Both the position numbers and the translations under genes were made by a program. Under the pieces are notes generated by a model. It worked only from the letters and a program-made list of their open reading frames with translations, did no database searches and was not told the origin of the DNA. A stretch of 24,455 nucleotides of DNA from a virus, in the IMG/VR virus record IMGVR_UViG_3300017782_000212, positions 1-24,455 of that record. One strand, given 5' to 3'. Positions 8,869-17,156 of the stretch are shown piece by piece (the first letter of the stretch is position 1; each line of letters begins with the position of its first letter).

Positions 8869-10331
8869 TAAATGTCAATATCTGTAAATAAAGGTTCAGT
8901 ACCATCAAAACCTGTAACTTGGGCTTTTCTAACAGTGCCATCTATTATAAAAATAATATCTTCAGCCTTTTTATTTGATACTCCCATAGATTCTAATGCC
9001 GCTGTTATCCCAGCACCACCAGCACCCGCAATTGTCGCAGCAGCCCCCGCTGTATAAGCGGCTCCTGCAGCTGCTGAGGCTCCTGCAGTAACTGCTGCAG
9101 CACTTCCCGCTAAAGCGGCGCCACCCGTTAATATAGTAGCGGCACCTACTGCAGTTATTGCTCCTATTACTGCTAAGGGTGATAATCCTCCTATTTCTTC
9201 AATAGTATCTGCTATCCATTCTTCTGCGGTTCTTAATGTAGATCCACCTCTATGCCTATTAGCTATATCTTGTAGGGCCTCATCTAGTCTCTTCCAGTTT
9301 TTACGGGTAACATCATTTTCGGCCATAAATTTAGCATTAGCTCTTAGTGTACTATATTTTATAAGAGGGTTATTATAAGGATCAAGAGTACTAACTCCGC
9401 TACTTTCAGCTACTAACCATAAATTTCTATCCGTAGATAGGCTAGTATATGCTAATTGTACTTCATTTCTTCTTAAAGAAGTATTTTCAAGACTACCATC
9501 TAAATCATCAACTTCTTGTCTTAATTCTTTAATTCTATCTTCATTATTAGGATTTTTTTCAGAACGAAGAATTCGTATATTTTCGAGACGTTTTTCTATT
9601 TGTTCATCTATAAATTCAATTACACTATCTTTAGCATCTAAATCTCTAGCTAAAGATGATAGGTATTCATCTATATCTCCATAAGTTGTCCTGGCAAAAT
9701 CTATATTTAAGATGGGGTCTGACCAATCTCTATTCCATATCTGGCGTTGTATTTCGGGATCTATAGTAGAGTTGGCTAAATTGAAATTACTATCATTTAT
9801 AGGTACTCCATCTTCAATCCCATTTATTATAGAAGGAGGTAATTGAATACAAACTTCATTAAAAGGAGTACTAACATTACCACCATTTAATTGGATTAAT
9901 ACTTTTTCAGTATCTCCATCAAATATTTGGCGTTTTTTACCCCTTTCCATTATGTATTTTTCATCTGTAGAAGAATTTTTTATTAGTTTTCCATTTTCAA
10001 ATAATGGGTGGCTTTCTTCTTCACTAACATCTTTAATTTTATTAAGTTCTTCTTGTAAAGAAGAAATTTGGTTTAATAAATCTTCTATTTCTTGGTCTTT
10101 AGGATCGATCCCCTGGTTTAAAATTTCATTAATCCTAGTAAAAATACTATTAAGACTTTGTTTCCCTTCAATAGGGATATCTAAAAATATTCTATCAAAG
10201 TCATTAAAAAATTTATCTAAAGATAAGGGTTCTTTACTATTTTTTAATTCAGAAAAAGAAGTATCTATTACTTGCTTATATTGCAAGTTATTATAAAGAT
10301 CTTTAGATATTTCAATAGTTTGTTTATCCAT
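8868..10331 (-). CDS. Virion-module protein with coiled coils and a long Ala/Gly-rich hydrophobic segment, 487 aa
   Basis: I do not recognise the family. Two likely coiled-coil stretches are visible: about residues 80-102 (IEDLLNQISSLQEELNKIKD) and about 233-290, rich in Glu, Arg and Leu heptads. Residues 382-447 are almost entirely Ala, Gly, Ile, Leu, Val, Thr and Ser, long enough for two or three membrane-crossing helices. A 40-residue polar tail follows, ending FTDIDI. The codons for that segment make this part of the gene noticeably richer in G+C than its surroundings. It sits between the 1093-residue wedge-like protein and a 382-residue structural protein, with overlapping start and stop at both ends. 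A tail protein that inserts into a host membrane on infection is possible but only inferred. Confidence 0.7.
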   Translation of the reverse strand: MDKQTIEISKDLYNNLQYKQVIDTSFSELKNSKEPLSLDKFFNDFDRIFLDIPIEGKQSLNSIFTRINEILNQGIDPKDQEIEDLLNQISSLQEELNKIKDVSEEESHPLFENGKLIKNSSTDEKYIMERGKKRQIFDGDTEKVLIQLNGGNVSTPFNEVCIQLPPSIINGIEDGVPINDSNFNLANSTIDPEIQRQIWNRDWSDPILNIDFARTTYGDIDEYLSSLARDLDAKDSVIEFIDEQIEKRLENIRILRSEKNPNNEDRIKELRQEVDDLDGSLENTSLRRNEVQLAYTSLSTDRNLWLVAESSGVSTLDPYNNPLIKYSTLRANAKFMAENDVTRKNWKRLDEALQDIANRHRGGSTLRTAEEWIADTIEEIGGLSPLAVIGAITAVGAATILTGGAALAGSAAAVTAGASAAAGAAYTAGAAATIAGAGGAGITAALESMGVSNKKAEDIIFIIDGTVRKAQVTGFDGTEPLFTDIDI

Positions 10332-11479
10332 TACCTAGTTACTTTAAAATAGTAATTATCATCATATATGGCAATACCATCATTGTTATCATGCCTTATA
10401 AGGATTTTATAATATCTTTCGGGTTGTAATCCGTTCATATATATTTTAAAATACATACCTTCAGAATCTGCGCTTAATTTTGTATAGTTAGTATCAAAGG
10501 GTATAATTACTTCCTTAGAAGAGTAATCTTCTATACTATAATAAGAAGATGTAGTTAGGTAATTAATATCTAAGTAATTTGAAGATGTAGTAAAAGTTCT
10601 TGTAGGATATTGTTTTCTAGAACTAATTCTAAATGTTTTTTCTTCACTTTGTTTGTATTCTTTCCTATTATTATTAATGTTTATTTGTAATTTACCACTA
10701 TTTAATATTGTAGCCCCACTACTTGTTACATAACTTGAATCATCCCATTTAATAGCTAAAGCAGGTGAAAAAATAGTATTAGTATCTAATGAAAAGTATT
10801 TTAAAGTACCTTGATCTGTAGAATTATTAAATATGTCGTTTTCTTTTTTTATAATATACCCGTTATTAGGAATTCCATTAGGGTAATTTGACGATAGGTT
10901 GGATGATGAATAATGTTTTAGTACAGTATCTGTTATATTAACATTTATATCAAAATCATTTACTAAATTAAATGTTTGATTATATTCAAATCCACTTCCT
11001 GTATACCATACACCTCCTCCTTTATCACTACCACTAAAACTACCTGTAGTTCCAGTATTAAAAGATGAAGTAGTCCAAGAGGTTTTATCTGTACCATTGT
11101 CACTATATAACCAAGAACACCCATTGCTAGTTATATTATTAAAGTTAGGATTTTCATTATATCTGTTAGTGCCATTAGTCCATGATTGGGAAATAGCATA
11201 TATTTCTAATGTTTGGGTTTGGGGTATATTTTTGCTAAATTCAGTAGAAAATATTTTTAAATCTGCTGAAATTGATCCGTTAGTTTTATTATTAATAATA
11301 TCATTTATTTCAGAATCTTTAAATTGGACTAAAAATCTTGAAGGATAATATAGATTATTAGTAATCCCCTTTTCAGAAGTTAATTCTAAATTTTCTACAA
11401 TACCTGTATTAAGGTCTTGTCTATTAGGATGTGAATATATTGTTGTATCCTTTTCAGGAAATAAAAAATAATATGCCAT
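10331..11479 (-). CDS. Baseplate-region structural protein with a DNRLRE-like N-terminus, 382 aa
   Basis: The first 70 residues (FPEKDTTIYSHPNRQDLNTG, then ENLELTSE and SRFLVQFKDSEI) resemble the start of DNRLRE-type beta-sandwich domains, which have a 'TIYS...NTG...L.V...R.L..FD' pattern. That is a weak match by eye. The rest is rich in Ser, Thr, Asn, Tyr and Phe. The C-terminal part (ADSEGMYFKIYMNGLQPERY, then YKILIRHDN) looks like a fibronectin-type or similar beta domain. It has no signal peptide or membrane helix. It follows gp6 directly and precedes the 487-residue protein, with overlapping stop/start at 10331. A virion protein of the baseplate or its fibres is likely from context and composition; no specific T4 counterpart is evident. 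Confidence 0.7.
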   Translation of the reverse strand: MAYYFLFPEKDTTIYSHPNRQDLNTGIVENLELTSEKGITNNLYYPSRFLVQFKDSEINDIINNKTNGSISADLKIFSTEFSKNIPQTQTLEIYAISQSWTNGTNRYNENPNFNNITSNGCSWLYSDNGTDKTSWTTSSFNTGTTGSFSGSDKGGGVWYTGSGFEYNQTFNLVNDFDINVNITDTVLKHYSSSNLSSNYPNGIPNNGYIIKKENDIFNNSTDQGTLKYFSLDTNTIFSPALAIKWDDSSYVTSSGATILNSGKLQININNNRKEYKQSEEKTFRISSRKQYPTRTFTTSSNYLDINYLTTSSYYSIEDYSSKEVIIPFDTNYTKLSADSEGMYFKIYMNGLQPERYYKILIRHDNNDGIAIYDDNYYFKVTR

Positions 11480-11481
11480 AA

Positions 11482-13371
11482 TTAATAATTAGTTACTCTA
11501 CCTTTTATATCAGAGTTAGGATATTTTAATTCAAAAATACTAGTATCAAGAGAGGGATATATAACATTATTTATAGTTGCTGAATCAAAGTCATATGAAT
11601 ACGGTGAATATCCTAAGGATATTCCTGCTTTATTATTAATACTAACATATTCTACGTTTTGAACACCAGGTACTTTACCTATAACGTTATATACCTCATT
11701 AATAATAATAGGCTGATTAATTTGCCAGTTATCTATGTCAAAATAATTTTTAAGTGATTGTATACACTCTAAAATTACTTTATTATTATTAAAATCTTTA
11801 AAAGCAGTTATTTCAAAATCAACATTAAAATTAATTATAGCTGCATCCTTAATATTAATAGAATCTGTTAACATTCTATATTGTTCCAGATATGTTATTA
11901 AATTTTGTCTAGTAGCGGCATTAATAGTAGTAAGTTGTTTATTTTTATTTAATCCTAGCACAAATAAATTTAAACCATTAGGATTTTCTATACGGGCAGA
12001 TGAATCAGCAGTAATTTGATCATCTTTAATAACATACGCCTTAGATATACTACCTAATCTTTGGGGCATACTTAAAGTTCTTATAATATAATCTTCTTTA
12101 GATACGGTTCTTAATTGGGCTGCCATATTAGCAGCAGCATTTAGTCTTATATCTTCTAAAGAATCACCAGGCCCACCCCCAGTAGCAGGGATAGGGTTAT
12201 TAACTGCTATTGAACTTACTACATCATCTAATGTAGATTGGGTTAAATTTCCTTGATTAGAACTAGTATTAACTACACCTTTTCGAGTTATAATACCAGT
12301 GTCTATGTTAGATGAAATTCCACCACCTATTAAATAGGTTATGGTTAAGGTTGTGTTAGAAGGAGGCTCACCATAGGCTTTAGTATAAAGAAAATTAGAA
12401 GGATCATATGCAAAATCTATTAAAGATCTTCCATCTCTAACTCCTAAACCAATATTATCTGGGTTAGGAACTATTTCTTCATCAGCGTTTCCACTGATAC
12501 CAGCACCAAATTGAATTTGTAATATATTGTTAGAAGTATATCTAGTTACAAATCTTTTAGGTACTTTTTTTAACCTTAATAGATAAGGAGTATCATTACC
12601 ATATTGTTTTAAGTTAGGATTATTAGCTTCAATATTAGGTACCTGTTCGAATATGGTTTCTTGTGCTAAATAAGGAACCTCAGTCCAATTATTACCATCA
12701 CTATCAACTATGGATTCTATACCTATAATATTAGTGTCATTTAATTCTAAGGTTAGGAATCTTTGTGCATTACCTATTTCAAAAGATTTGGTTTTTAATT
12801 CAGCCGAAATAGCTTTTACGGTTTTTTTAAGAAGATAATATTCTGGATTACTACCATTTAACTGGTGAATTGTAACTGAGGTGGGTGATAAAGAAGAACT
12901 AGTTTGAAAATTTACATCACCTTCTATTAAAAATGATGTACCATTCCCCCCTGCAGTAGTTAAAAAAGATGAATTTTTATTAATAGTTATAGCATAGTCA
13001 TAATCTGGGGCATAAGGGGAATTACCCTTAGCAGGAATTTCTATAAATAAATCTAATTCAGTAGTAGAAGGGGATGATATATTAGGTTTATATCCTAAAG
13101 TATATGCTAATGCTAAAAGGTTAGTTTTTTCCTGAGCAGTTTCTATAAAGGTTTCCTGAATTTGAGTATCAGTATAAAAGGATAATACATCGCCCACGTA
13201 AGCTGCTAATTCTAAGAATATCATACCCGGGTTACTTTCCGAAAAATCATTAAATTGATCAGGAAAATAATTTTTACTAAACTCAATTAAATTTTGTTTT
13301 AATTGGTTGTAATTTTTATTAAGATATTTTATATCTTTTTGTGGGGTATTATTTATTTTAGAATAAGCCAT
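11482..13371 (-). CDS. 6: Baseplate wedge subunit, T4 gp6-like (baseplate J family)
   Basis: A 629-residue protein whose N-terminal part is diagnostic: NLIEFSKNYFPDQFNDFSES, NPGMIFLELAAYVGDVLSFY and TDTQIQETFIETAQEKTNLL closely resemble gp6 of marine T4-like phages. gp6 forms the backbone ring of the baseplate wedge together with gp7 and gp53 in T4. The C-terminal third (about 470-600: RQNLITYLEQYRMLTDSINI, INFNVDFEITAFKDFN, YNVIGKVPGVQNVEYVSINN) matches the usual baseplate-J-like C-terminal layout. The length is close to T4 gp6 (660 residues). The gene starts at 13371, where the upstream gp25 stop overlaps its ATG (TAATG), so the two wedge proteins are probably translated together. No damage or missing segment is seen. 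Confidence 0.88.
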   Translation of the reverse strand: MAYSKINNTPQKDIKYLNKNYNQLKQNLIEFSKNYFPDQFNDFSESNPGMIFLELAAYVGDVLSFYTDTQIQETFIETAQEKTNLLALAYTLGYKPNISSPSTTELDLFIEIPAKGNSPYAPDYDYAITINKNSSFLTTAGGNGTSFLIEGDVNFQTSSSLSPTSVTIHQLNGSNPEYYLLKKTVKAISAELKTKSFEIGNAQRFLTLELNDTNIIGIESIVDSDGNNWTEVPYLAQETIFEQVPNIEANNPNLKQYGNDTPYLLRLKKVPKRFVTRYTSNNILQIQFGAGISGNADEEIVPNPDNIGLGVRDGRSLIDFAYDPSNFLYTKAYGEPPSNTTLTITYLIGGGISSNIDTGIITRKGVVNTSSNQGNLTQSTLDDVVSSIAVNNPIPATGGGPGDSLEDIRLNAAANMAAQLRTVSKEDYIIRTLSMPQRLGSISKAYVIKDDQITADSSARIENPNGLNLFVLGLNKNKQLTTINAATRQNLITYLEQYRMLTDSINIKDAAIINFNVDFEITAFKDFNNNKVILECIQSLKNYFDIDNWQINQPIIINEVYNVIGKVPGVQNVEYVSINNKAGISLGYSPYSYDFDSATINNVIYPSLDTSIFELKYPNSDIKGRVTNY

Positions 13372-13793
13372 TATAATTGTAGGGATATTTGATTAGTATC
13401 ATTATCTAATAATATGGTATAACTTAAGTTAATTAATAAATTATTATTATCTTTAATAGGTGATACTTTTAGATTATTTAATCTTATTTGGGGTATATGT
13501 ACCCCAATTTTTTGGTTAATATATTGTTTAAGCCTAGAAATTTTACTATTAAAATCATCAGTACTTTGTTCAAATAAATAATCTCTTAATCCTACACCAT
13601 AAGTAGGTTCATGAAAACGTTCCCCGGGAGATGTTAAAAGTAAGTTAATTAAATTAGATTTAATTTGATCTTTAGTAGTATAATTAAAATCAAAAATATT
13701 TTTTTTATTAAATGGAACTTTTACCCCTAAAGCCTTACGTGTATTAAGGTCTAGGGGATCTATTCTATATCCTGTTTTTTTAATAATAGCCAT
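13371..13793 (-). CDS. 25: Baseplate wedge / sheath initiator, T4 gp25-like
   Basis: A 140-residue protein of the gp25/W family (the 'GPW/gp25' fold). The signature is clear: LLLTSPGERFHEPTYGVGLR at residues 51-70, followed by DYLFEQ, matching the family pattern 'PGER...P.fG..L...lFE'. gp25 sits at the upper end of the wedge, initiates polymerisation of the contractile sheath and contacts gp6 and gp53. The length fits (T4 gp25 is 132 residues). The gene lies directly before gp6, the order seen in T4-like and P2-like baseplate operons, with TAATG overlaps at both ends. Strong assignment. Its presence is the clearest proof that the phage has a contractile tail. Confidence 0.9.
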   Translation of the reverse strand: MAIIKKTGYRIDPLDLNTRKALGVKVPFNKKNIFDFNYTTKDQIKSNLINLLLTSPGERFHEPTYGVGLRDYLFEQSTDDFNSKISRLKQYINQKIGVHIPQIRLNNLKVSPIKDNNNLLINLSYTILLDNDTNQISLQL

Positions 13794-14146
13794 TAGGGTC
13801 TATAGTCTTTTTTCTTTTCTATCGCGTCCATAACGGGTCTGTAATCTTTATTTATAAATTGAGTTACAGGATCATTAGCAGCCATTTTATCTTCCCAAGA
13901 AGGGGTAGTTGCAGTTTCTTGGAGTAAAGAGTCTAAAGTATTATCTCCTGTGTTAAAATTAGGAGGAGGAGCTACCTGTTCTCTTAATTTGTTTCTAAAT
14001 TCTTCTACATTTCCCCTATTATTAATAGGTTTAGTAGGGGAAGATAAAAGTTCTTCTTTTAAAAAGGAAATTTCTCTACGTAAAGCAGAATCTATCTCTT
14101 CACGCACAACTGTTCTAATAAATTTTTCAAATTGTTTAGCTTTCAT
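13793..14146 (-). CDS. Small charged helical protein of the baseplate module, 117 aa
   Basis: I do not recognise this gene. The N-terminal 35 residues form a probable amphipathic helix (MKAKQFEKFIRTVVREEIDS, then ALRREISFLKEELL). A proline/asparagine-rich, probably disordered part follows, and two short 'DYRP' repeats lie near the C-terminus (NKDYRP and KKDYRP). Short proteins with a similar 'xxFxxxIRxxVREEI' opening are common in T4-like marine phages, and such helices often mediate assembly, but the role here is unknown. The stop overlaps the gp25 start (TAATG), and the gene lies between a 281-residue unknown and gp25, so a baseplate assembly role is plausible. A TATATTTAT motif lies 15 bases upstream. 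Confidence 0.65.
   Translation of the reverse strand: MKAKQFEKFIRTVVREEIDSALRREISFLKEELLSSPTKPINNRGNVEEFRNKLREQVAPPPNFNTGDNTLDSLLQETATTPSWEDKMAANDPVTQFINKDYRPVMDAIEKKKDYRP
13849..13856 (-). promoter_or_regulatory. TATAAATA octamer, possible late promoter for gp25-gp6
   Basis: The coding strand carries a perfect TATAAATA, the T4 late promoter core recognised by gp55, ending 56 bases before the gp25 ATG. The window encodes a gp55-like sigma factor, so such sites are expected. However, this octamer lies inside the 117-residue gene (it encodes part of FINKDY), and the same octamer occurs inside other genes at 14693, 16421 and 22550. Chance is therefore a serious alternative. Confidence 0.2.
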
Positions 14147-14161
14147 AATTATTAGTTTTTA

Positions 14162-14170
14162 ATAAATATA
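14162..14170 (-). promoter_or_regulatory. TATATTTAT leader motif upstream of the 117-aa gene
   Basis: The coding strand reads TATATTTAT 15 bases before the ATG at 14146, filling most of a 24-base gap. It is the same nonamer found in the gaps near 4209, 17495 and 21931. No Shine-Dalgarno site is present, so this A/T-rich leader may serve translation start as easily as transcription. Confidence 0.2.
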
Positions 14171-15016
14171 TTAATTTTTAGTTATTTGATATCCAGTGTT
14201 ACCATTTTCACGAAGATATTCAATAAATTTAGGTTTTGAAGATATTTCTAAATTATCTATTACTCTTTCTATATCAAAATTAGAAATAATATTAAAAGTA
14301 GGTGTACCATCAGAAGTAACAACAAGATTAGGATCATTATTTACATTAGATTGAGCTAATACTTGAAGAAGTAAAAGATCAATATCTCTACACCTTGCGG
14401 CCAAAATTACACCTAATTCTGATAATTTATTAGATACTGGTATTAAAATTTCATCTACTTCTTCAGCTACTACTATCAAAGGACCAGCAACACTATTAAA
14501 TACTTTTTGTAGTGCTAATATTTCTTCTAATTTGGCTAATACCCTATCAATAATTTCTTTTTGTTTTATTATAAGAGCACCTGAAACATTACCCCCGGCA
14601 ACCGGAACTGATACTTGTAAAGCTATAATTCCTCTAGCTAACCTTACGATATTTCTAATAAAAGGGACTGTTTGGGATAATGTATTTATAAGTGAGTATA
14701 GGTTATTTAATCTAGTTCTAATTAGGTTAGTTGTATTTAATATATTTTGAACATCCCCTTGGTATTTAAATAGTTGTGATTCTAACTTATGACAGTCCCT
14801 TTTAATTTTTATAAATTTATTTTGGAGACTTAAAAGTTCAGCTTCGGTTTCAATGGTTGAAGATAATATAGCACCAACAACCCCCATTCTAGGGATATTT
14901 GTAGTAATTTGTCCATCAACAAAAGGTACTATTTCTGAAAAATAATAAGTTTTATTTCTAATCTCATTAGTTTTTCTAACCATAGACGATATAGTAGTTT
15001 TAAATGATTCAGTCAT
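14171..15016 (-). CDS. Helical tail/baseplate-module protein, 281 aa
   Basis: I do not recognise the family with confidence. The protein is mostly predicted helix: long runs with heptad-like Leu/Ile spacing occur at about residues 55-120 (ETEAELLSLQNKFIKIKRDC onward) and 150-215 (IKQKEIIDRVLAKLEEILAL onward). A moderately hydrophobic stretch at about 120-150 (NIVRLARGIIALQVSVPVAG) interrupts them. The C-terminal 60 residues (FDIERVIDNLEISSKPKFIE) look globular. The gene follows the split hub gene, with its ATG overlapping the preceding TGA (ATGA), and precedes gp25. Position and helix content suggest a baseplate hub, tail tube or chaperone-type assembly role, but this is inference from context. 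Confidence 0.65.
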   Translation of the reverse strand: MTESFKTTISSMVRKTNEIRNKTYYFSEIVPFVDGQITTNIPRMGVVGAILSSTIETEAELLSLQNKFIKIKRDCHKLESQLFKYQGDVQNILNTTNLIRTRLNNLYSLINTLSQTVPFIRNIVRLARGIIALQVSVPVAGGNVSGALIIKQKEIIDRVLAKLEEILALQKVFNSVAGPLIVVAEEVDEILIPVSNKLSELGVILAARCRDIDLLLLQVLAQSNVNNDPNLVVTSDGTPTFNIISNFDIERVIDNLEISSKPKFIEYLRENGNTGYQITKN

Positions 15017-15474
15017 TTTATGTAAACATTATTACTTTTAATTGTCTTAATCCGTGCCTTTAAAGTATTTAATTCACTTATAAGAGGTGATATTAATGCC
15101 GGGTTTGAAGGGCTGGGAACTGTTGGTGCCCCAGGTACAGTAGTTAACCCATTTAACAATGGTAAAACTGCTGTGTATAGAGTATTAAGGTGGTTTAATA
15201 ACCCTTCTAGTAAATCTTCTAATTCTTTGCCCTTTACTGCAGGGTTATTAGCTAATCCAGGATTACTGTCTTTTATAATACCTAAATGAATTTTAGCACT
15301 GTTTACTGCAAATTTACCATTATTAAGATCATCAGTATTAAAATGAAAATCCTTATTAGTACTAAAAACTACATGACCATTAGAAGTAAGCAAGGAATCC
15401 TCCCTACTATTAAATAATAACCTATCTGAAGTAATTATTACTTGTTTTCCTTGATATTGATTAGGAGATACCAT
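15013..15474 (-). CDS. C-terminal part of a split gp5-like baseplate hub/spike
   Basis: A 153-residue product if the ATG at 15474 is used. I prefer that start because it overlaps the preceding stop as TAATG; the frame is open further to a TTG at 15489, which is less likely. The N-terminal half (VSPNQYQGKQVIITSDRLLF, NSREDSLLTSNGHVVF, KFAVNSAKIHLGI) resembles the beta-rich end of gp5-like hub proteins in marine T4-like phages, where it follows directly on the 'SSIYLTS' region. Residues about 80-153 (LEDLLEGLLNHLNTLYTAVL, SPLISELNTLKARIKTIKSN) match the helical tail of those hubs. Here it is a separate gene directly after the hub-M15 gene. It probably binds to the first hub part to complete the spike; that assembly is inferred. 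Confidence 0.7.
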   Translation of the reverse strand: MVSPNQYQGKQVIITSDRLLFNSREDSLLTSNGHVVFSTNKDFHFNTDDLNNGKFAVNSAKIHLGIIKDSNPGLANNPAVKGKELEDLLEGLLNHLNTLYTAVLPLLNGLTTVPGAPTVPSPSNPALISPLISELNTLKARIKTIKSNNVYIK

Positions 15475-17156
15475 TATACTATATTCCAATTAGGTTCATT
15501 AGGTCCAAATACATCGTTCCAATTATTCTTATCACTACCATAAGTATATGGTAATACAGCTGTTGGACCATTTTTAGCCTGACTTGGGGAATACTTAAAA
15601 TGCCAAGATTCAGATGCTACAACTCTTATAAATCCATATTTCCATCCATTAAAACATAACCAATCAAATTTAGAATTATTCCCACCACCTGTTTGAAAAT
15701 CTATTGCGGTAGAAGCTCCATGACCTGAGGTATACGAGGGTGCTGTTAAAGGAGAGAAGTGTGTTTTTTGAGGACTTAACGTATAAGTATCCCCTATATT
15801 ATATGATATGTCATTAAGAGTAAAGGGAGATGTGACTGTTGTTCTATATAACCATGGTTCAGCTAATTTTCCTTTAAATTTATTTTTTAAATTTTGTACT
15901 CTCAAATCTTTTTGGCTTGTACCTACAATTTTCCCATCTTTATCTATTATATTATTAATAGGAGGTCTAAATCCACTATTAACTGTAAGAGTAACCCCCT
16001 CTGTTTCAGCGGCTAATAACATTTCCATAAGGGGATTAATAAGTAAATCAGTAACAAATCTAAGACCATTTCTTTGGGTAAATCTTTGAGGTATAGCATA
16101 TACTTCTCTTAATCCCCTAGAATTATCTTCATATAATCCCGGGTATTTAGTTAATTCTTCTGGACCTGTATATTCTTCAGGAGAACCAATATCGTCTCTA
16201 TCATTGGATTGGTCATCGGGTCCTGTTTCGTTTTCAATAGAAGTTTCATTATACCCAATACTGTTAGTATTAGGGATTTCGCTTAACCCATATGATTTAA
16301 TAGTATTATTTGCGCTTTCTAATTCATTAAAATTAGCATTTAGACTTTTAAAATTATTGGTAGATAAAGAAATATTAGATATATTTTGATTTGAGGTTAG
16401 ATATATTGAACTTGCATCATTATTTATATCTTCTACAATTATATCGCCATTATTAGTTTGACCATTAGATATAATAGTAATGGGTTCTCCTTCGCTATCA
16501 TTTTCAGACCAAGCATTTTTTCCACGAGGATTAGATGACCCAAATCTAATACTATTACCAAATCGGCCTTCTAAAATCATATCTCCCTCAAAAGGAACCA
16601 TATTTTTTGTATTAGATACTTTATCTTCGTTTATATATTGTCCTAAATCAATTTGTGTTTCTTCCTGCTGGATATTAATATTATTAATACTATTAATATA
16701 TTGATTAACTTTTTTGCCTTTAGTTTTAGTATCACTATCTAATGGTAAAGGATTATATCCACTACTATTCCAAATATTTACAGGGGGAAAGTAATAATAT
16801 TCTGCATTAGAAGTAAAGCCCTGGGTTTGTTCATAATGGTTTTTATTAGGAGCTAATATTAAACTTATAATTTCATTTTTTATAGGAAAATAAGAAAACG
16901 AATTAAAATAAGGTTTAGCTATATTAAGAGTTAATGGGTCTATTTCTTTTTTCCCCTCTTTTAATGCAAGAGACCCCCAAAAAACACATCCTATGTAAGA
17001 CGAATCAAACCCATTTAATTTTTTAGAAAAAAATGGATGTTTATCATCTAATATAATATCAAAAACCCTTCCTATAAAAATAGAAGGAGTATTGGGAGAA
17101 GTAACAGTTCCATTAAAAGATTGTCCTTTAAGACTTTGTAGTTGGTTTCTTGCCAT
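15474..17156 (-). CDS. 5: gp5-like baseplate hub with fused M15 (VanY-type) peptidoglycan peptidase
   Basis: A 560-residue two-part protein. Residues about 1-265 resemble the N-terminal part of gp5-like hubs of marine T4-like phages, most clearly VPFEGDMILEGRFGNSIRFG (187-206), WSENDSEGEPITIISNGQ (216-233) and EDINNDASSIYLTSNQ (242-257). A low-complexity acidic linker follows (about 265-345). Residues 350-535 are a zinc D,D-carboxypeptidase/endopeptidase of the M15 family: SGFRPP at 394-399, SGHGASTAIDF with zinc ligands H479 and D486, and ESWHFKY with the catalytic-type E516 and ligand H519. All four key residues are present, so activity is likely. T4 gp5 carries a lysozyme domain for cutting peptidoglycan during entry; here an M15 peptidase that cuts the peptide stem takes its place. 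It overlaps the upstream small gene by 29 bases. Confidence 0.87.
   Translation of the reverse strand: MARNQLQSLKGQSFNGTVTSPNTPSIFIGRVFDIILDDKHPFFSKKLNGFDSSYIGCVFWGSLALKEGKKEIDPLTLNIAKPYFNSFSYFPIKNEIISLILAPNKNHYEQTQGFTSNAEYYYFPPVNIWNSSGYNPLPLDSDTKTKGKKVNQYINSINNINIQQEETQIDLGQYINEDKVSNTKNMVPFEGDMILEGRFGNSIRFGSSNPRGKNAWSENDSEGEPITIISNGQTNNGDIIVEDINNDASSIYLTSNQNISNISLSTNNFKSLNANFNELESANNTIKSYGLSEIPNTNSIGYNETSIENETGPDDQSNDRDDIGSPEEYTGPEELTKYPGLYEDNSRGLREVYAIPQRFTQRNGLRFVTDLLINPLMEMLLAAETEGVTLTVNSGFRPPINNIIDKDGKIVGTSQKDLRVQNLKNKFKGKLAEPWLYRTTVTSPFTLNDISYNIGDTYTLSPQKTHFSPLTAPSYTSGHGASTAIDFQTGGGNNSKFDWLCFNGWKYGFIRVVASESWHFKYSPSQAKNGPTAVLPYTYGSDKNNWNDVFGPNEPNWNIV

Noticed and set aside
15475-15489. 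Longer start for the hub C-terminal gene at 15489
   Set aside because: The codon at 15489 is TTG and lies inside the hub gene; the ATG at 15474 forms a TAATG overlap like other junctions in this window and is preferred.
15442-15500. Programmed frameshift joining the hub gene and its C-terminal partner
   Set aside because: No slippery heptamer is visible before the hub stop, and an ATG is placed exactly at the overlap, so separate translation is simpler.
14693-16428. TATAAATA octamers on the coding strand at 14693-14700 and 16421-16428 (also 22550-22557) as late promoters
   Set aside because: They lie deep inside genes with no start nearby, and such octamers are expected by chance at this A+T content.
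15474-17156. A gp5-type lysozyme domain in the hub protein
   Set aside because: No T4-lysozyme-like catalytic pattern is present; the enzymatic domain has the M15 zinc ligands instead.
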